Positions 43,763 to 52,207 of a stretch of DNA of 64,000 nt are shown piece after piece (position 1 is the stretch's first letter; the number at the start of each line of letters is the position of its first letter). The notes under the pieces are model-generated. The model had not been told where the DNA came from and searched no databases. It saw only the letters and a program-made list of their open reading frames with translations. Origin of the DNA: Roseomonas sp. (GTDB taxonomy: Bacteria; Pseudomonadota; Alphaproteobacteria; Acetobacterales; Acetobacteraceae); contig JADCGA010000011.1 in NCBI GenBank assembly GCA_020249265.1, forward strand, positions 62,001-126,000, given 5' to 3'. Made by a program: the position numbers and the translations under genes.

Positions 43763-44149
43763 ATGAAGTTTCGTATCGCCATGCTGGCCGCACCCTTGCT
43801 GATGGCCCCCAGCTTTGCCTCGGCGGCGGATGCTGAGGCTGGGCAGCGCGTCTTTAACCAATGCCGCGCCTGCCATACGGTGGATCAAGGCGGGCGCAAT
43901 GGTGTCGGCCCCAATCTTTATGGCGTTTTTGATCGTCGCGCGGGCGCTGTGGAAGGCTTCCGCTACTCCGCCCCCATGCGAGCCAAAGCGGAAGAAGGGC
44001 TCACCTGGAATGAAGCCAACCTCCGCGCCTATATCACCAACCCGAAGGCGGTGGTGCCAGCCGGGTCCATGGCCTTTGCCGGGCTGCGCAATGAACAGCA
44101 AATGAATGATCTGATCGCCTATCTGCGCCGCGCCACGGGCGCCAATTGA
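43763..44149 (+). CDS. class I cytochrome c (c2/c550-like)
   Basis: This is a soluble periplasmic cytochrome c of 128 residues. The signal peptide ends at ASAA, the heme site CRACH is at 34-38 (GQRVFNQCRACHTV), GVGPNLYGVFDRRAG follows, and Met103 in PAGSMAFAG is the axial ligand. The size and motifs match mitochondrial-type cytochrome c, a mobile carrier to terminal oxidases. It is the only plus-strand gene within the sulfur cluster and diverges from the soxE-like gene, with a 142-base shared promoter region. It probably drains electrons from SoxD and SoxE. Confidence 0.92.
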   Translation: MKFRIAMLAAPLLMAPSFASAADAEAGQRVFNQCRACHTVDQGGRNGVGPNLYGVFDRRAGAVEGFRYSAPMRAKAEEGLTWNEANLRAYITNPKAVVPAGSMAFAGLRNEQQMNDLIAYLRRATGAN

Positions 44150-44158
44150 CGTGCTGTT

Positions 44159-44197
44159 GCGATATGCCGTTCCGGTAATGCCGGAATGGCATATCGC
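44159..44197. terminator. 17-bp stem hairpin between convergent cytochrome c and soxB genes
   Basis: Bases 44159-44175 pair with 44181-44197 (GCGATATGCCGTTCCGG against its complement, with one G-T pair) around the loop TAATG. The strong symmetric stem lies between two convergent genes and is the natural bidirectional terminator. No T tract follows. Confidence 0.7.
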
Positions 44198-44247
44198 CCC
44201 CGCTGCCTTGAAATTCCGAAAAAGCGATGCGCCGGAAATGGCGCGCC

Positions 44248-45909
44248 TCACAGCCCGCGCAATTCAATGTCCTGGCGCGGTGTTACCTTCAGCGGCCCCT
44301 TGGCCAAATGGCGAAACACCAAATCCCAGATCGGTGGGCCTTCCGCCGCCTGATTGATGCTGGCCCAGCCAGCCACCACGTAGTCACGCGACGCTTCAAT
44401 CGGCTGCCCGCTTCGCTTCAGGCGCAGATTCGAAATGCGCTGTCCGGCGCCTGCCGCGACATCCAGGGTGAAGGTAATGCCTGCGCTGCGCACCATATCC
44501 CCGCCCTGCTGATAGAAGGGATCGGGGTGGAATAGGTTATCGGCAATATCCTCAAGCAAGGCCTTGATCGCCGCCCCCTTCATCACGCTGCGATAGGCCG
44601 CCGGATAGGTGATGGCGGTCTGCGCCCAGACATCCTCGGCGGTGATATCCGTATCGGGCAGCAGCGTAGTGCCCCAGCGAAAGCCAGGCGAAAGCGCAAT
44701 CTCGGCATCGCGCTGTTCCAGGAGCGCATCGCAGATCACATCATCCCAGGTGCCGGCGGTATTGCCGCGCCGCCACAGCAGGCTTTCCGTGCGGCCAACC
44801 ACCCGCGCCAAATCCGCCGCATGGGGTTCGCGCAGGCCGCGCACCAAGGCGGCCATATCGGCATCGGGCGCGATGCTGTTGCTGAAGATCGGGATCAGGG
44901 CGTGGCGGTAATCCGCCACGCGCCCACCCTTTACCTCAAGATCAAGCCGGCTGATGAATTTGCCTGAAGCACCCGTTGCAATCAGCAGCGTGCGCCCAAT
45001 TTGCACGGGCCGCGGCAGCGCATCATGCGTATGGCCGGTCAGGATCACATCAATCCCCGGCACGCGTGCGGCGAGCTTCCGGTCCACCTCAAACCCGTTA
45101 TGGGATAGCAGCACAACCAGGCCAGCGCCCTCTTCACGCGCAGCCTGCACGCGGGCAGCGATTTTTTCTTCCTTGATGCCGAATTCCCAATCCGGAAACA
45201 TCCAGGATGGGTTGGCGATCGGCGTATAGGGAAAGGCCTGGCCAATCACCGCAACCTTGACCCCGCCGCGGTCGAACATGGCATGCGTCGGGAAGACATC
45301 CTCATTCCATTCACGGTCCTGGATATTGCCGGCAAGGAAGGGAAAGCCGAGCCCTTTGGCCAATTCCGTCACACGATCCGCGCCATAGGTGAATTCCCAA
45401 TGGCCGACCATGGCTTCAACGCCCAAAGCCTTTTGCACCGCCACCATATCGGCGGCCTTGGTCTGCAAATTGGTCCAGGCGCCTTGCCAGGTATCGCCGC
45501 CATCCAGCAACAGGCAGCGCCCGGGGCGTTCCGCACGGATCGCCTTGATGATGGTTGCCATGCGATCTGCCCCACCCATGGGGCCGAAGCGCCTGGCGAG
45601 GTCAGCAAAATCAAGATCGGTCAACGCATGGGCCTGCGCCGTCCCGCGCGTGAGGCCGAATTCAGTGAGGAAAGCCTCACCAGTGATATGCGGCACGCGC
45701 CCGCGTGCCTCACCCACGCCGATCTTGGCCGAGGCTTCCCGAAAAAACATCGGCATCAACTGGCCGTGCAAATCCGTGATGTGGATCAGCGTGACTTGGC
45801 CAAGCGGCGCAAAGCGCAACAATTCCGTCTGGGTCGGCGCTTCAGCATGCGCGCGGATCACCGGCGCCAGCGCCGCGGCAGCCACGAGCAAATCGCGCCG
45901 TGTAATCAT
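44248..45909 (-). CDS. soxB: SoxB, thiosulfohydrolase
   Basis: This is a periplasmic dimanganese enzyme of 553 residues, the signature enzyme of Sox thiosulfate oxidation. It hydrolyses the sulfonate from SoxY-bound S-thiosulfonate and releases sulfate. Tat signal (ITRRDLLVAAAALAP), metal motif HITDLHGQLMPMFFRE, LLLDGGDTWQGAW, GHWEFTYG and LLSHNGFEVDRKLA place it in the 5'-nucleotidase-like family and in SoxB specifically. It lies 46 bases after soxZ. The ribosome site is weak. Standard full-length size. Confidence 0.96.
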   Translation of the reverse strand: MITRRDLLVAAAALAPVIRAHAEAPTQTELLRFAPLGQVTLIHITDLHGQLMPMFFREASAKIGVGEARGRVPHITGEAFLTEFGLTRGTAQAHALTDLDFADLARRFGPMGGADRMATIIKAIRAERPGRCLLLDGGDTWQGAWTNLQTKAADMVAVQKALGVEAMVGHWEFTYGADRVTELAKGLGFPFLAGNIQDREWNEDVFPTHAMFDRGGVKVAVIGQAFPYTPIANPSWMFPDWEFGIKEEKIAARVQAAREEGAGLVVLLSHNGFEVDRKLAARVPGIDVILTGHTHDALPRPVQIGRTLLIATGASGKFISRLDLEVKGGRVADYRHALIPIFSNSIAPDADMAALVRGLREPHAADLARVVGRTESLLWRRGNTAGTWDDVICDALLEQRDAEIALSPGFRWGTTLLPDTDITAEDVWAQTAITYPAAYRSVMKGAAIKALLEDIADNLFHPDPFYQQGGDMVRSAGITFTLDVAAGAGQRISNLRLKRSGQPIEASRDYVVAGWASINQAAEGPPIWDLVFRHLAKGPLKVTPRQDIELRGL

Positions 45910-45955
45910 GCGCCGCCGCTAAAAGGCAAAACCGCCCGCATGGCTGCGGCGCCTT

Positions 45956-46288
45956 TCACCCAAGCTTCAATTCGGCGTTTGCGCTGCGTGTTTCCCCGGC
46001 ATCATTCGTCCAGGTCATTTCGAAACGTCCTGCACGCTCCGCCCGGAAGGGGAAGGCGATATAGGGGTTGGCAGCGATGGCCGGCGCCAAATCCATGGCG
46101 AAAACCAATTCCCCGTCAAAGCGTGCTTCGAAGCGACGGATGATATCGCGTGGAATCTCCTGGCCTTCCGGCGTGCGGCGCTGGCCGGTTTCCATGACAT
46201 GGGTGATCAGGGTGCGGATTTCGATGACATCGCCGGCCCGGACCTGGGCGGGAAGACGCAGCCGGGGCTGGCCAATGGCTGAGGACAT
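45956..46288 (-). CDS. soxZ: SoxZ, sulfur-carrier complex subunit
   Basis: This is a 110-residue SoxZ protein with an immunoglobulin-like fold. RLRLPAQVRAGDVIEIRTLITHVMETG is the family opening (quoted as GDVIEIRTLITHVMETG) and PYIAFPFRAERAG the central strand. It has no signal peptide and is exported with SoxY. It forms the heterodimer that presents the SoxY sulfur-carrying arm to SoxB and SoxCD. AAGGAAA precedes the ATG, 19 bases after soxY. Confidence 0.95.
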   Translation of the reverse strand: MSSAIGQPRLRLPAQVRAGDVIEIRTLITHVMETGQRRTPEGQEIPRDIIRRFEARFDGELVFAMDLAPAIAANPYIAFPFRAERAGRFEMTWTNDAGETRSANAELKLG

Positions 46289-46307
46289 GATGCGCTTTCC
46301 TTCCGCT

Positions 46308-46763
46308 TTAGCCGCCGCAGCCGCCGATGGTGACCTTCACCTCGGCGCGCGCCATGAACAATCTGCCATCAGCCATTTCCGCGAAGGCCACCACATCCTG
46401 CGTTTGCCCCAGGCGAATGCGCGTATCCACCGTGGCGCGGCCCATCGCGGGCGTCAGGTGAAAAACTGCAACCTCCGGCGTTGGATTGCCGGTGGCGAAA
46501 ACATGGATCGCCTTCACATGATCAGCCGCGGTCATGGGGCTTTCCACCATGACATTCAGCGGCACGGCATTGCCATTTTCTGCAATCGCCGGCAGGCGTA
46601 GCGTCATACGGCCTTCCTGCGCAGCACGCCCTGCGCGGAGCTTATCAATGGCGGCCTGCACCTTATCCGGCAGGTTCGCGAGGCCTGGGCGCGGCACCAG
46701 CACTACCCCGGCCAGGGCCAGCGCCAATATTGTGCGGCGAGAAGGTTGGTGTTGCAGCTGCAT
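46308..46763 (-). CDS. soxY: SoxY, sulfur carrier protein
   Basis: This is a 151-residue periplasmic carrier. A Tat signal (PSRRTILALALAG) is followed by the beta-sandwich body and the swinging arm that ends the protein in GGCGG. The arm cysteine carries the sulfur intermediates from thiosulfate or sulfide through the cycle. GGAGGAAC precedes ATG 46763; the frame's upstream extension has no such support. It is the first gene of soxYZB and is preceded by 97 bases before the cysteine desulfurase stop. The usual SoxXA partner that loads this cysteine is not encoded nearby. Confidence 0.95.
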   Translation of the reverse strand: MQLQHQPSRRTILALALAGVVLVPRPGLANLPDKVQAAIDKLRAGRAAQEGRMTLRLPAIAENGNAVPLNVMVESPMTAADHVKAIHVFATGNPTPEVAVFHLTPAMGRATVDTRIRLGQTQDVVAFAEMADGRLFMARAEVKVTIGGCGG

Positions 46764-46860
46764 CCTGTTCCTCCATCTTGAGGGTTCAGTAGCATGTCTT
46801 GCTGCTGTGCCGCCAGTATTTGGAAGAAACATCGTCCGGCTTGAATGCCGCCGCGCGCCT

Positions 46861-47943
46861 TCAGCGCGCGCGCAATCTGGATCGCATGCGCTCCCATGCC
46901 TCCAAAAACAACGTTGGCGTATTCGCCCCGGCATTCCAAGGCAGCGAAACACGGATCGCGCAGGCTGCCTCCGCGCCAAACCCCATCGCCGCTAGCACAT
47001 GGGATTGCCGCACCTTGCCGGAGGAACAGGCAGCGCCAGCGGAAACCGCAACCCCTGACAGATCAAGCGCAATCACCTGGGTCTCCGCCGCAACACCTGG
47101 CAGGATCAGGCTGGTGGTATTGGGCAGGCGGGGCGCGCCACTGCTCGCGATGATCACCTCGGGCGCCAGCGCCTTCACCCCTTCGTCAATCGCATCGCGA
47201 AGCGTTGCCAGGCCTTCCGGCATCGGGCAGGAAAGGGCCGCGGCGAAACCGGCAATGGCCGGCAGGGCTTCTGTCCCGCCGCGCCTTCCGGATTCCTGCC
47301 CGCCGCCGGTCAAAAGCGGCGCGGGGTCCAAGCCGGGGCGGAGCAACAGCGCCCCAACGCCCTTGGGGCCGCCAAGCTTATGCGCGGAAAGCGCCAGCGA
47401 ATCGGCAGGACCAAGCGAGAATGGCAAGCGCCCCGGCATTTGCACCGCATCCAGATGCAGCAAAGCGCCGTGCTGCTGGCAAAGTTCTGCAATGGCTTCA
47501 ACGGGATGCAGCACGCCGGTTTCATTATTGGCCGCCATTACGGCAACCAGCGCGGGGCCAGCGGCCTTCAGCGCCGCTTCCAACCCTGCCAGGTTCAAGG
47601 TGCCATCGGAAAGCACGGGGAGCATCTCGGCCTCTGATCCCGCCGCCGCCAGCACGGCGGGGTGTTCCGTCGCCCCCACCAGCACGCGCCGCCCGGCAGA
47701 AAGGCCCCTTATGGCCAAGGCATTCGCCTCTGTCCCGCCCGAGGTGAACACCAAATCCCGCCCGCGCGCCCCGAAGCGCGCCGCAATCGCCTCCCGCGCT
47801 TCTTCCAACACCCGCCGCGCCGCGCGGCCTTCGGCATGGACCGAGGATGGGTTGCCCGGCAAAGCCATCACCTCGGCCATGGCGGCGATGGCTTCCGGGC
47901 GCATGGGCTCGGTCGCGTTGGCGTCCAGGTATAGGCGAGGCAT
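46861..47943 (-). CDS. cysteine desulfurase (NifS/IscS family)
   Basis: This PLP enzyme of 360 residues removes sulfur from cysteine and holds it as a persulfide for Fe-S or thiocofactor synthesis. The N-terminal YLDANATEP and TSGGTEAN, the PLP lysine Lys189 in SAHKLGGPKG and the sulfur-accepting Cys306 in GAACSSGK are visible. It follows an Rrf2-type regulator by 6 bases, as iscR-iscS does, but no iscU, iscA or sufBCD gene follows; soxY does instead. A link to sulfane sulfur use in the sox operon is possible. Confidence 0.93.
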   Translation of the reverse strand: MPRLYLDANATEPMRPEAIAAMAEVMALPGNPSSVHAEGRAARRVLEEAREAIAARFGARGRDLVFTSGGTEANALAIRGLSAGRRVLVGATEHPAVLAAAGSEAEMLPVLSDGTLNLAGLEAALKAAGPALVAVMAANNETGVLHPVEAIAELCQQHGALLHLDAVQMPGRLPFSLGPADSLALSAHKLGGPKGVGALLLRPGLDPAPLLTGGGQESGRRGGTEALPAIAGFAAALSCPMPEGLATLRDAIDEGVKALAPEVIIASSGAPRLPNTTSLILPGVAAETQVIALDLSGVAVSAGAACSSGKVRQSHVLAAMGFGAEAACAIRVSLPWNAGANTPTLFLEAWERMRSRLRAR

Positions 47944-47949
47944 GGGGGG

Positions 47950-48411
47950 TCAGCCGGGGGGCAGGGGGGCGGCGGCGCGGCCCAAAACCTGGCCGGCCAG
48001 CACATCCGCTAGCGTCACGCCCGCCAGGAAAAGCCGGATTTGCCCGCCCAACTCCGCCCAAAGATCATGGGTGTCACAGCGCTGTCCCGCCAGGCAGCCG
48101 GGGTTGCCTTCCTCGCACCTGGTGGCCGAGATCGGTTCTTCCACCGCATCTATGATGGCGGCGATGGTGATGCGGTCCGGCGCCGGCAGCAGCCGATAGC
48201 CCCCCCCTGGCCCGCGCGCCGATTCCACCAGTCCCGCGCGGCGCAGCCGACCAAAAAGCTGTTCCAGATAGGCCGCCGAGAGATGCTGCGCGGCAGCGAT
48301 ATCGGCGATGGAGGCGGGTTTGGCCTCCAAGGGCTCGAATTGCGCTGCCTCCCGCCGCGCCATTTCAGCGAGCGCCATGACGGCATAGCGACCACGGGTT
48401 GAGAGCCTCAT
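47950..48411 (-). CDS. Rrf2/IscR-family transcriptional regulator
   Basis: This is a 153-residue winged-helix regulator. MRLSTRGRYAVMALAEMA and LSAAYLEQLFGRLRRAGLVES are the DNA-binding part. Cys99, Cys106 and Cys112, with His115, match the 2Fe-2S ligands of IscR (C-x6-C-x5-C-x2-H; one residue longer than the E. coli spacing). It should sense Fe-S cluster status and probably controls its own operon with the cysteine desulfurase and perhaps soxYZB. No clear ribosome site precedes the ATG. The upstream sequence holds GTCAGACTGGATTGAC, an imperfect palindrome that could be an operator. Confidence 0.92.
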   Translation of the reverse strand: MRLSTRGRYAVMALAEMARREAAQFEPLEAKPASIADIAAAQHLSAAYLEQLFGRLRRAGLVESARGPGGGYRLLPAPDRITIAAIIDAVEEPISATRCEEGNPGCLAGQRCDTHDLWAELGGQIRLFLAGVTLADVLAGQVLGRAAAPLPPG

Positions 48412-48799
48412 TTGTCAATCCAGTCTGACACCCGCGAGGGGGGGCAAAAAAAAACGCGACTCCCAGCATGAAAACATTAGGAATTTCCAGTCATGACCAT
48501 TATATTACACGTTCCTTGGAGGGACGGGAAACCCCTCTGAGGCATCGGGGTGGCGGCTTTGGCTGCGTCTCGGCGATAGGATACCGCGGCGCTCCCGTGG
48601 CGATGATAGCTAGGTTTGCCGATCTTGGCGGTCAAGATTTCCGCGTTCGGTAAGTGAGTGATGAGGGCGTATCCTGGTCGTGGGTTTTGGTTTCCCAGAA
48701 ATGCGGCGCCGGTGCCGCTGGGTTCTGCATCGCCCATCCCCCATGGGCGATGGATTTTGAACCCCGTGCCGGCCAAAAATGGAATGGATAGAGAAGACC
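48412..48799. other. 388-base gene-free region between divergent genes, possible leader or small RNA
   Basis: No protein-coding frame here looks real. A -10-like TATATT lies at 48501-48506 without a convincing -35. The stretch from about 48515 to 48752 is rich in short complementary segments and ends in a hairpin followed by TTTT, still 40 bases before the hydrolase start. It could be a structured 5' leader with an attenuator or a separate small RNA. It was compared by eye with common riboswitches, 6S, SRP and RNase P RNA, and no match was recognised. Confidence 0.35.
48728..48758 (+). terminator. 10-bp stem hairpin followed by short T run
   Basis: CATCGCCCAT and ATGGGCGATG (48728-48737 and 48743-48752) form a perfect 10-bp stem around CCCCC, followed by GATTTTGA. 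It lies inside the leader of the alpha/beta hydrolase gene, so it may attenuate that transcript or terminate an upstream small RNA. Confidence 0.5.
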
Positions 48800-49468
48800 A
48801 TGCCAGAAGTGATGTTCGCCGGGCCTGATGGCCGGCTTGAAGGACGCTATCACCATTCCAAGCGCCCGAACGCCCCCACGGCGCTGTTGTTGCACCCGCA
48901 CCCGCTTCATGGCGGCACCATGAATAACCGCGTCATTCATGCGCTGTATCAGCGCATGCAGGCGCTGGGCTTTTCGGTGTTGCGCTTCAATATGCGTGGC
49001 GTCGGGCGCAGCCAGGGCCGTTATGATGGCGGCATTGGCGAAATTTCTGATGCCTGCGCGGGGCTGGATTTCCTGCAAACGGTCAATCCCAACGCGTCTT
49101 CGCAATGGGTGCTGGGCTATTCCTTCGGCGCTTATGTCGGCATGCAGGTGCTGATGCGCCGGCCGGAAATGGGCGGCTTTGTTTCCATCAGCGCGCCTGC
49201 TTCGCATTATGATTTTGGCTTCCTGGCCCCCTGCCCATGCGGCGGGCTGATCCTGCATGGCGCCGATGATGAATTGGTGCCGGAAATTTCCGTGAAGAAG
49301 CTCGTGGAAAAGCTGAATACGCAAAAGGGTGTCAGCATTGACTATCGCATCATGGCCGGCGCCGGCCATGTCTTCACGCCGGAACAGACCGAAAAGGTTG
49401 TGGATGCGGCGGAAGATCACGTGATGGGCATTCTGAACCGCAATCGCATGGCGCTGGCGGCTGATTAA
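48800..49468 (+). CDS. alpha/beta hydrolase, YtmA/dienelactone-hydrolase-like
   Basis: This is a 222-residue serine hydrolase-fold protein. LLLHPHPLHGGTMNNRV is the family's typical opening, LRFNMRGVGRSQG follows, then the nucleophile elbow GYSFGAYVG (Ser nucleophile), the acid region HGADDELVP and the histidine in GAGHVF. The natural substrate of this widespread family is unknown. ATG 48800 has AGAGAAG upstream; an ATG seven codons earlier is possible. The gene is monocistronic: a 388-base gap precedes it and a strong terminator follows. Confidence 0.88.
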   Translation: MPEVMFAGPDGRLEGRYHHSKRPNAPTALLLHPHPLHGGTMNNRVIHALYQRMQALGFSVLRFNMRGVGRSQGRYDGGIGEISDACAGLDFLQTVNPNASSQWVLGYSFGAYVGMQVLMRRPEMGGFVSISAPASHYDFGFLAPCPCGGLILHGADDELVPEISVKKLVEKLNTQKGVSIDYRIMAGAGHVFTPEQTEKVVDAAEDHVMGILNRNRMALAAD

Positions 49469-49487
49469 GGCTTGAAGCCATGTTTCG

Positions 49488-49524
49488 AAAAAAGGCCGCG
49501 CGGGTCATTCCGGGCGGCCTTTTT
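49488..49524 (+). terminator. rho-independent terminator
   Basis: A run of A residues and GGCCGC (49494-49499) pair with GCGGCC (49514-49519) followed by TTTTT. The A/T flanks extend the stem to about eleven pairs. It lies 20 bases after the hydrolase stop and separates it from the Bug-receptor gene. Confidence 0.88.
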
Positions 49525-49572
49525 CATGGGCAGCTTTTGTGCTAGGATCGTATCAATAACCGGGAGTTCACC

Positions 49573-50532
49573 ATGAAGCTTTCACGACGCACGCTGATCG
49601 CCAGCGCCCTTGCCACCCCCGCCATTGCCCGCGCGCAAGGCGGCTGGCGGCCGGATAGGCAGATCACCATGATCGTTGCCTTCGCTGCTGGTGGCGGTAC
49701 GGATGTCGCCGCGCGCACCATTGCGCGCTTCATGGAAGCGGATCTCGGCCAGTCTGTAGTCGTGCTGAACCGCCCTGGCGCCGGTGGCGAAATCGGCTTC
49801 ACCGAATTGGCGCGCGCCAGGCCCGATGGCTATACCATCGGCTTCATCAATACGCCGACCATCGTTACAATCCCAATCGAAAGGCGCGCGCGCTTTTCGC
49901 TCGATGATTTTTCGCTGATCGGCAATATTGTGGATGATCCGGGCGGCATGTGGGTGCTGCCTGACAGCCCCTACAAAACGCTTGCTGATCTGCTGGCGGC
50001 GGCGCGGGCCAATCCGGGCACAATCGGGTACGGCACCACGGGCATTGGTTCGGATGATCATCTTGCAATGCTCGCGTTGGAACGCGCTTCCGGTACGAAA
50101 TTCCTGCATATTCCCTTCGCCGGATCATCACTGGTGAAGCAGAATGTGTTTTCGCGTACCATTCCACTCGCGGTGATGAATGTCGCCGAAGGGCTGAATG
50201 ATTGGCGCCAGGGCACACTGCATCCACTGGCGCAAATGGGCGAAACCCGCTGGGATCGTGCGCCCACCATCCCGACCTTGCGCGAATTGGGCTTTGACGT
50301 GGTGGAAGGGTCCATGCGCGGCATGGCAGCCCCCGCAGGCATGCCTGCTGAGATCATCACGCGCTTGGCTGAATCCGTGAAAAAGACGGTGGATAATCCG
50401 GAATTCCAGAAGCTTGCCGATCAGCAATTCCTGCCTTTGCGCTTCCTGGCACCCGATGCCTATCGGGCGGAGCTGATTGGGCTGCGCACACGCTATCAGG
50501 CGCTGTGGAACCAGCATCCCTGGCGGGAATGA
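49573..50532 (+). CDS. Bug-family tripartite tricarboxylate transporter substrate receptor
   Basis: This is the fourth TctC/Bug receptor, 319 residues. Signal peptide with SRRTLIASALATPAIARAQ (quoted as SRRTLIASALATPA), then WRPDRQITMIVAFAAGGGTD, VVLNRPGAGGEIG and the GYGTTGIGSDDH segment. The middle WVLPDSPYKTLADL and late MAAPAGMPAEI are also family-typical. GGGAG precedes the ATG. It stands alone after the hydrolase terminator, with no TctA or TctB partner. The ligand is unknown. Confidence 0.92.
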   Translation: MKLSRRTLIASALATPAIARAQGGWRPDRQITMIVAFAAGGGTDVAARTIARFMEADLGQSVVVLNRPGAGGEIGFTELARARPDGYTIGFINTPTIVTIPIERRARFSLDDFSLIGNIVDDPGGMWVLPDSPYKTLADLLAAARANPGTIGYGTTGIGSDDHLAMLALERASGTKFLHIPFAGSSLVKQNVFSRTIPLAVMNVAEGLNDWRQGTLHPLAQMGETRWDRAPTIPTLRELGFDVVEGSMRGMAAPAGMPAEIITRLAESVKKTVDNPEFQKLADQQFLPLRFLAPDAYRAELIGLRTRYQALWNQHPWRE

Positions 50533-50564
50533 TGGTGGGGGCATGATCCAGAAAGCCTGATCCG

Positions 50565-51188
50565 TCAGGGCTTCCACTTGTCGCAAAACGCGGCGACATC
50601 TTCCTGCTGGAAATCTTCAAGCCTGGCCATGATGACCTCAAAGGGCCAATCCCACCAGGCAATCGCTTGCAGCCCTGCGGCGATATCGCGCGGGAAGCGT
50701 TCCTTGATCATGCGCGCCGGCACGCCGCCCACAATGGTGTAAGGCGCCACATCGCGCGCCACGACCGCACCCGCTGCCAGCACGGCGCCATCACCCACCG
50801 TCACACCGGCCAATACCGTGACGCCATGGCCAATCCAGACATCATTGCCAATCTTTACCAGTGCAGCGCGGCGTTCGGCAAAAAACGCAGCGTCGCGCTG
50901 CCTTGTCCCATCATAGTATTCCGGCACATAGGTGAAGCGATGCTGCGCCGGGCGGCCCATCGGGTGATTGGGCGGGCCGATGCGCACACAAGCCGCAATG
51001 GCGCAAAACTTGCCAATATCCGCATCCGCCACCTGGCAGTCATGGCCAAGATAGGAAGCATCGCCAAGCGTCGAATATGCCACCGAGGATCGTTCCAGAA
51101 TCTCGCAGCGCGCGCCAATCTGCGCTTCGCGCAGCTTCACGCTTGAATGGATGAAGGTCTCGGCGATTTTCGGCCCGGCTGGGGTCAT
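50565..51188 (-). CDS. hexapeptide-repeat acyltransferase (phosphonate-cluster/CAT-like family)
   Basis: This is a left-handed beta-helix acyltransferase of 207 residues. Hexapeptide repeats run from [17 protein letters not shown] onward; [19 protein letters not shown], the [13 protein letters not shown] block and [19 protein letters not shown] (quoted as [15 protein letters not shown]) match the xenobiotic/CAT-like group and the DapH-like protein often found with phosphonate genes (TIGR03308 type). No phn genes are present here. GGGGGGAG precedes ATG 51188; the longer frame to 51524 is not supported. The acceptor is unknown. Confidence 0.87.
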   Translation of the reverse strand: MTPAGPKIAETFIHSSVKLREAQIGARCEILERSSVAYSTLGDASYLGHDCQVADADIGKFCAIAACVRIGPPNHPMGRPAQHRFTYVPEYYDGTRQRDAAFFAERRAALVKIGNDVWIGHGVTVLAGVTVGDGAVLAAGAVVARDVAPYTIVGGVPARMIKERFPRDIAAGLQAIAWWDWPFEVIMARLEDFQQEDVAAFCDKWKP

Positions 51189-51400
51189 GGTGCTACTCCC
51201 CCCTTTCTCGGAGAACAGCAAAACGCCCGAAAGATACGGTTCGGTCAATCGGATGGCCCCGCCACCTATCCATGATGATGGCGTTTTCTTGATCTTCCTC
51301 AATATGCGCGCCCCAGCCCTTGGCATGATGCACGGGCCGCGCTTGAAGTGCGGCGCAAACATATCAGCGGCGCAACACAACCAGGCGCGGCTTTGGGGGC

Positions 51401-52045
51401 ATGATGGCTGAGATTGATCATCTTGTGATTGGCGCCGCGACGCTGGAAGCTGGCGCAGCCTGGCTGGAACGGCATTTGGGCACGCGCCCGGTTCCCGGCG
51501 GGGCGCATCCTGGTGTTGGCACACATAACATGCTGCTCGGCCTTGGGTCGGAACAGTATATTGAAATCATCGCCCCGGATCCCGCCCAGGGCACCCCTGC
51601 CCATCCCCGCCCCTTTGATCTGGATGACCCGGCGCTGAAACTGGCGCTGGAGGCCGAACCGCAGCTGATCGCCTATGTCGCCGCGACGCCGGCGATTGAA
51701 GCTGTTGTTGGACGGCTTGGCGCGTCCCATGGCGGGGAGGTGCGCGCCATGCGCCGCGGCGCGCTTTCCTGGCGCATGGCCTTCCCGCCACAGCGCCAGG
51801 ATATGGGCAATCTGATCCCGCCCTTGATCCAATGGGATGGCGCAAGGGCGGCGGCGCAAATCCCCGATTCCGGTTGGCGCATGACCGGGTTTGAGGCGCA
51901 GCACCCGGATATGGACGCGCTACGCCAAGCCATCGCCGCCCGGGGTCTGGAGGAGGCCGTGAAGCTCCGCCAAAGCCCAAGCGCTAGGCTGATTGCACAT
52001 TTGCGCCATCGGGATGGGCGGGAAGCCGTATTGGCCAGCGCGTGA
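51401..52045 (+). CDS. VOC/glyoxalase-like domain protein
   Basis: This is a 214-residue protein of the Glyoxalase_3-like group. [20 protein letters not shown] starts the first VOC module, [12 protein letters not shown] and YIEIIAPDP complete it. The C-terminal half is a degenerate second module with [12 protein letters not shown]. No enzymatic role is established for these two-module proteins. Start codons at 51401 and 51404 follow the GGGGG site; the second has the better spacing. It diverges from the acyltransferase gene over 212 bases in which no promoter motif was recognised. Confidence 0.85.
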   Translation: MMAEIDHLVIGAATLEAGAAWLERHLGTRPVPGGAHPGVGTHNMLLGLGSEQYIEIIAPDPAQGTPAHPRPFDLDDPALKLALEAEPQLIAYVAATPAIEAVVGRLGASHGGEVRAMRRGALSWRMAFPPQRQDMGNLIPPLIQWDGARAAAQIPDSGWRMTGFEAQHPDMDALRQAIAARGLEEAVKLRQSPSARLIAHLRHRDGREAVLASA

Positions 52046-52207
52046 GGCGGGCGGGCAGAACCCTTTCAGCGCTCTATCCTTCCGCCTTATTTCGGGACAT
52101 ATTTCCCGCATGGGACGCATTATCCCCACCCCCTTGCGCCACCGCTACGCCCAAGGCCCATCGGCGGTTCCGTTTACCGGGCTCCTTTTCGCCGGAGCAG
52201 CGGCGAC

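Noticed and set aside
43763-44149. Assignment of the class I cytochrome as SoxX
   Set aside because: Its heme and methionine spacing and the GVGPNLYGVF segment fit mitochondrial-type cytochrome c; no SoxA gene is adjacent.
48468-48653. 61-codon frame in the long intergenic region
   Set aside because: It has no ribosome site and no hydrophobic or family pattern; the region is better explained as non-coding.
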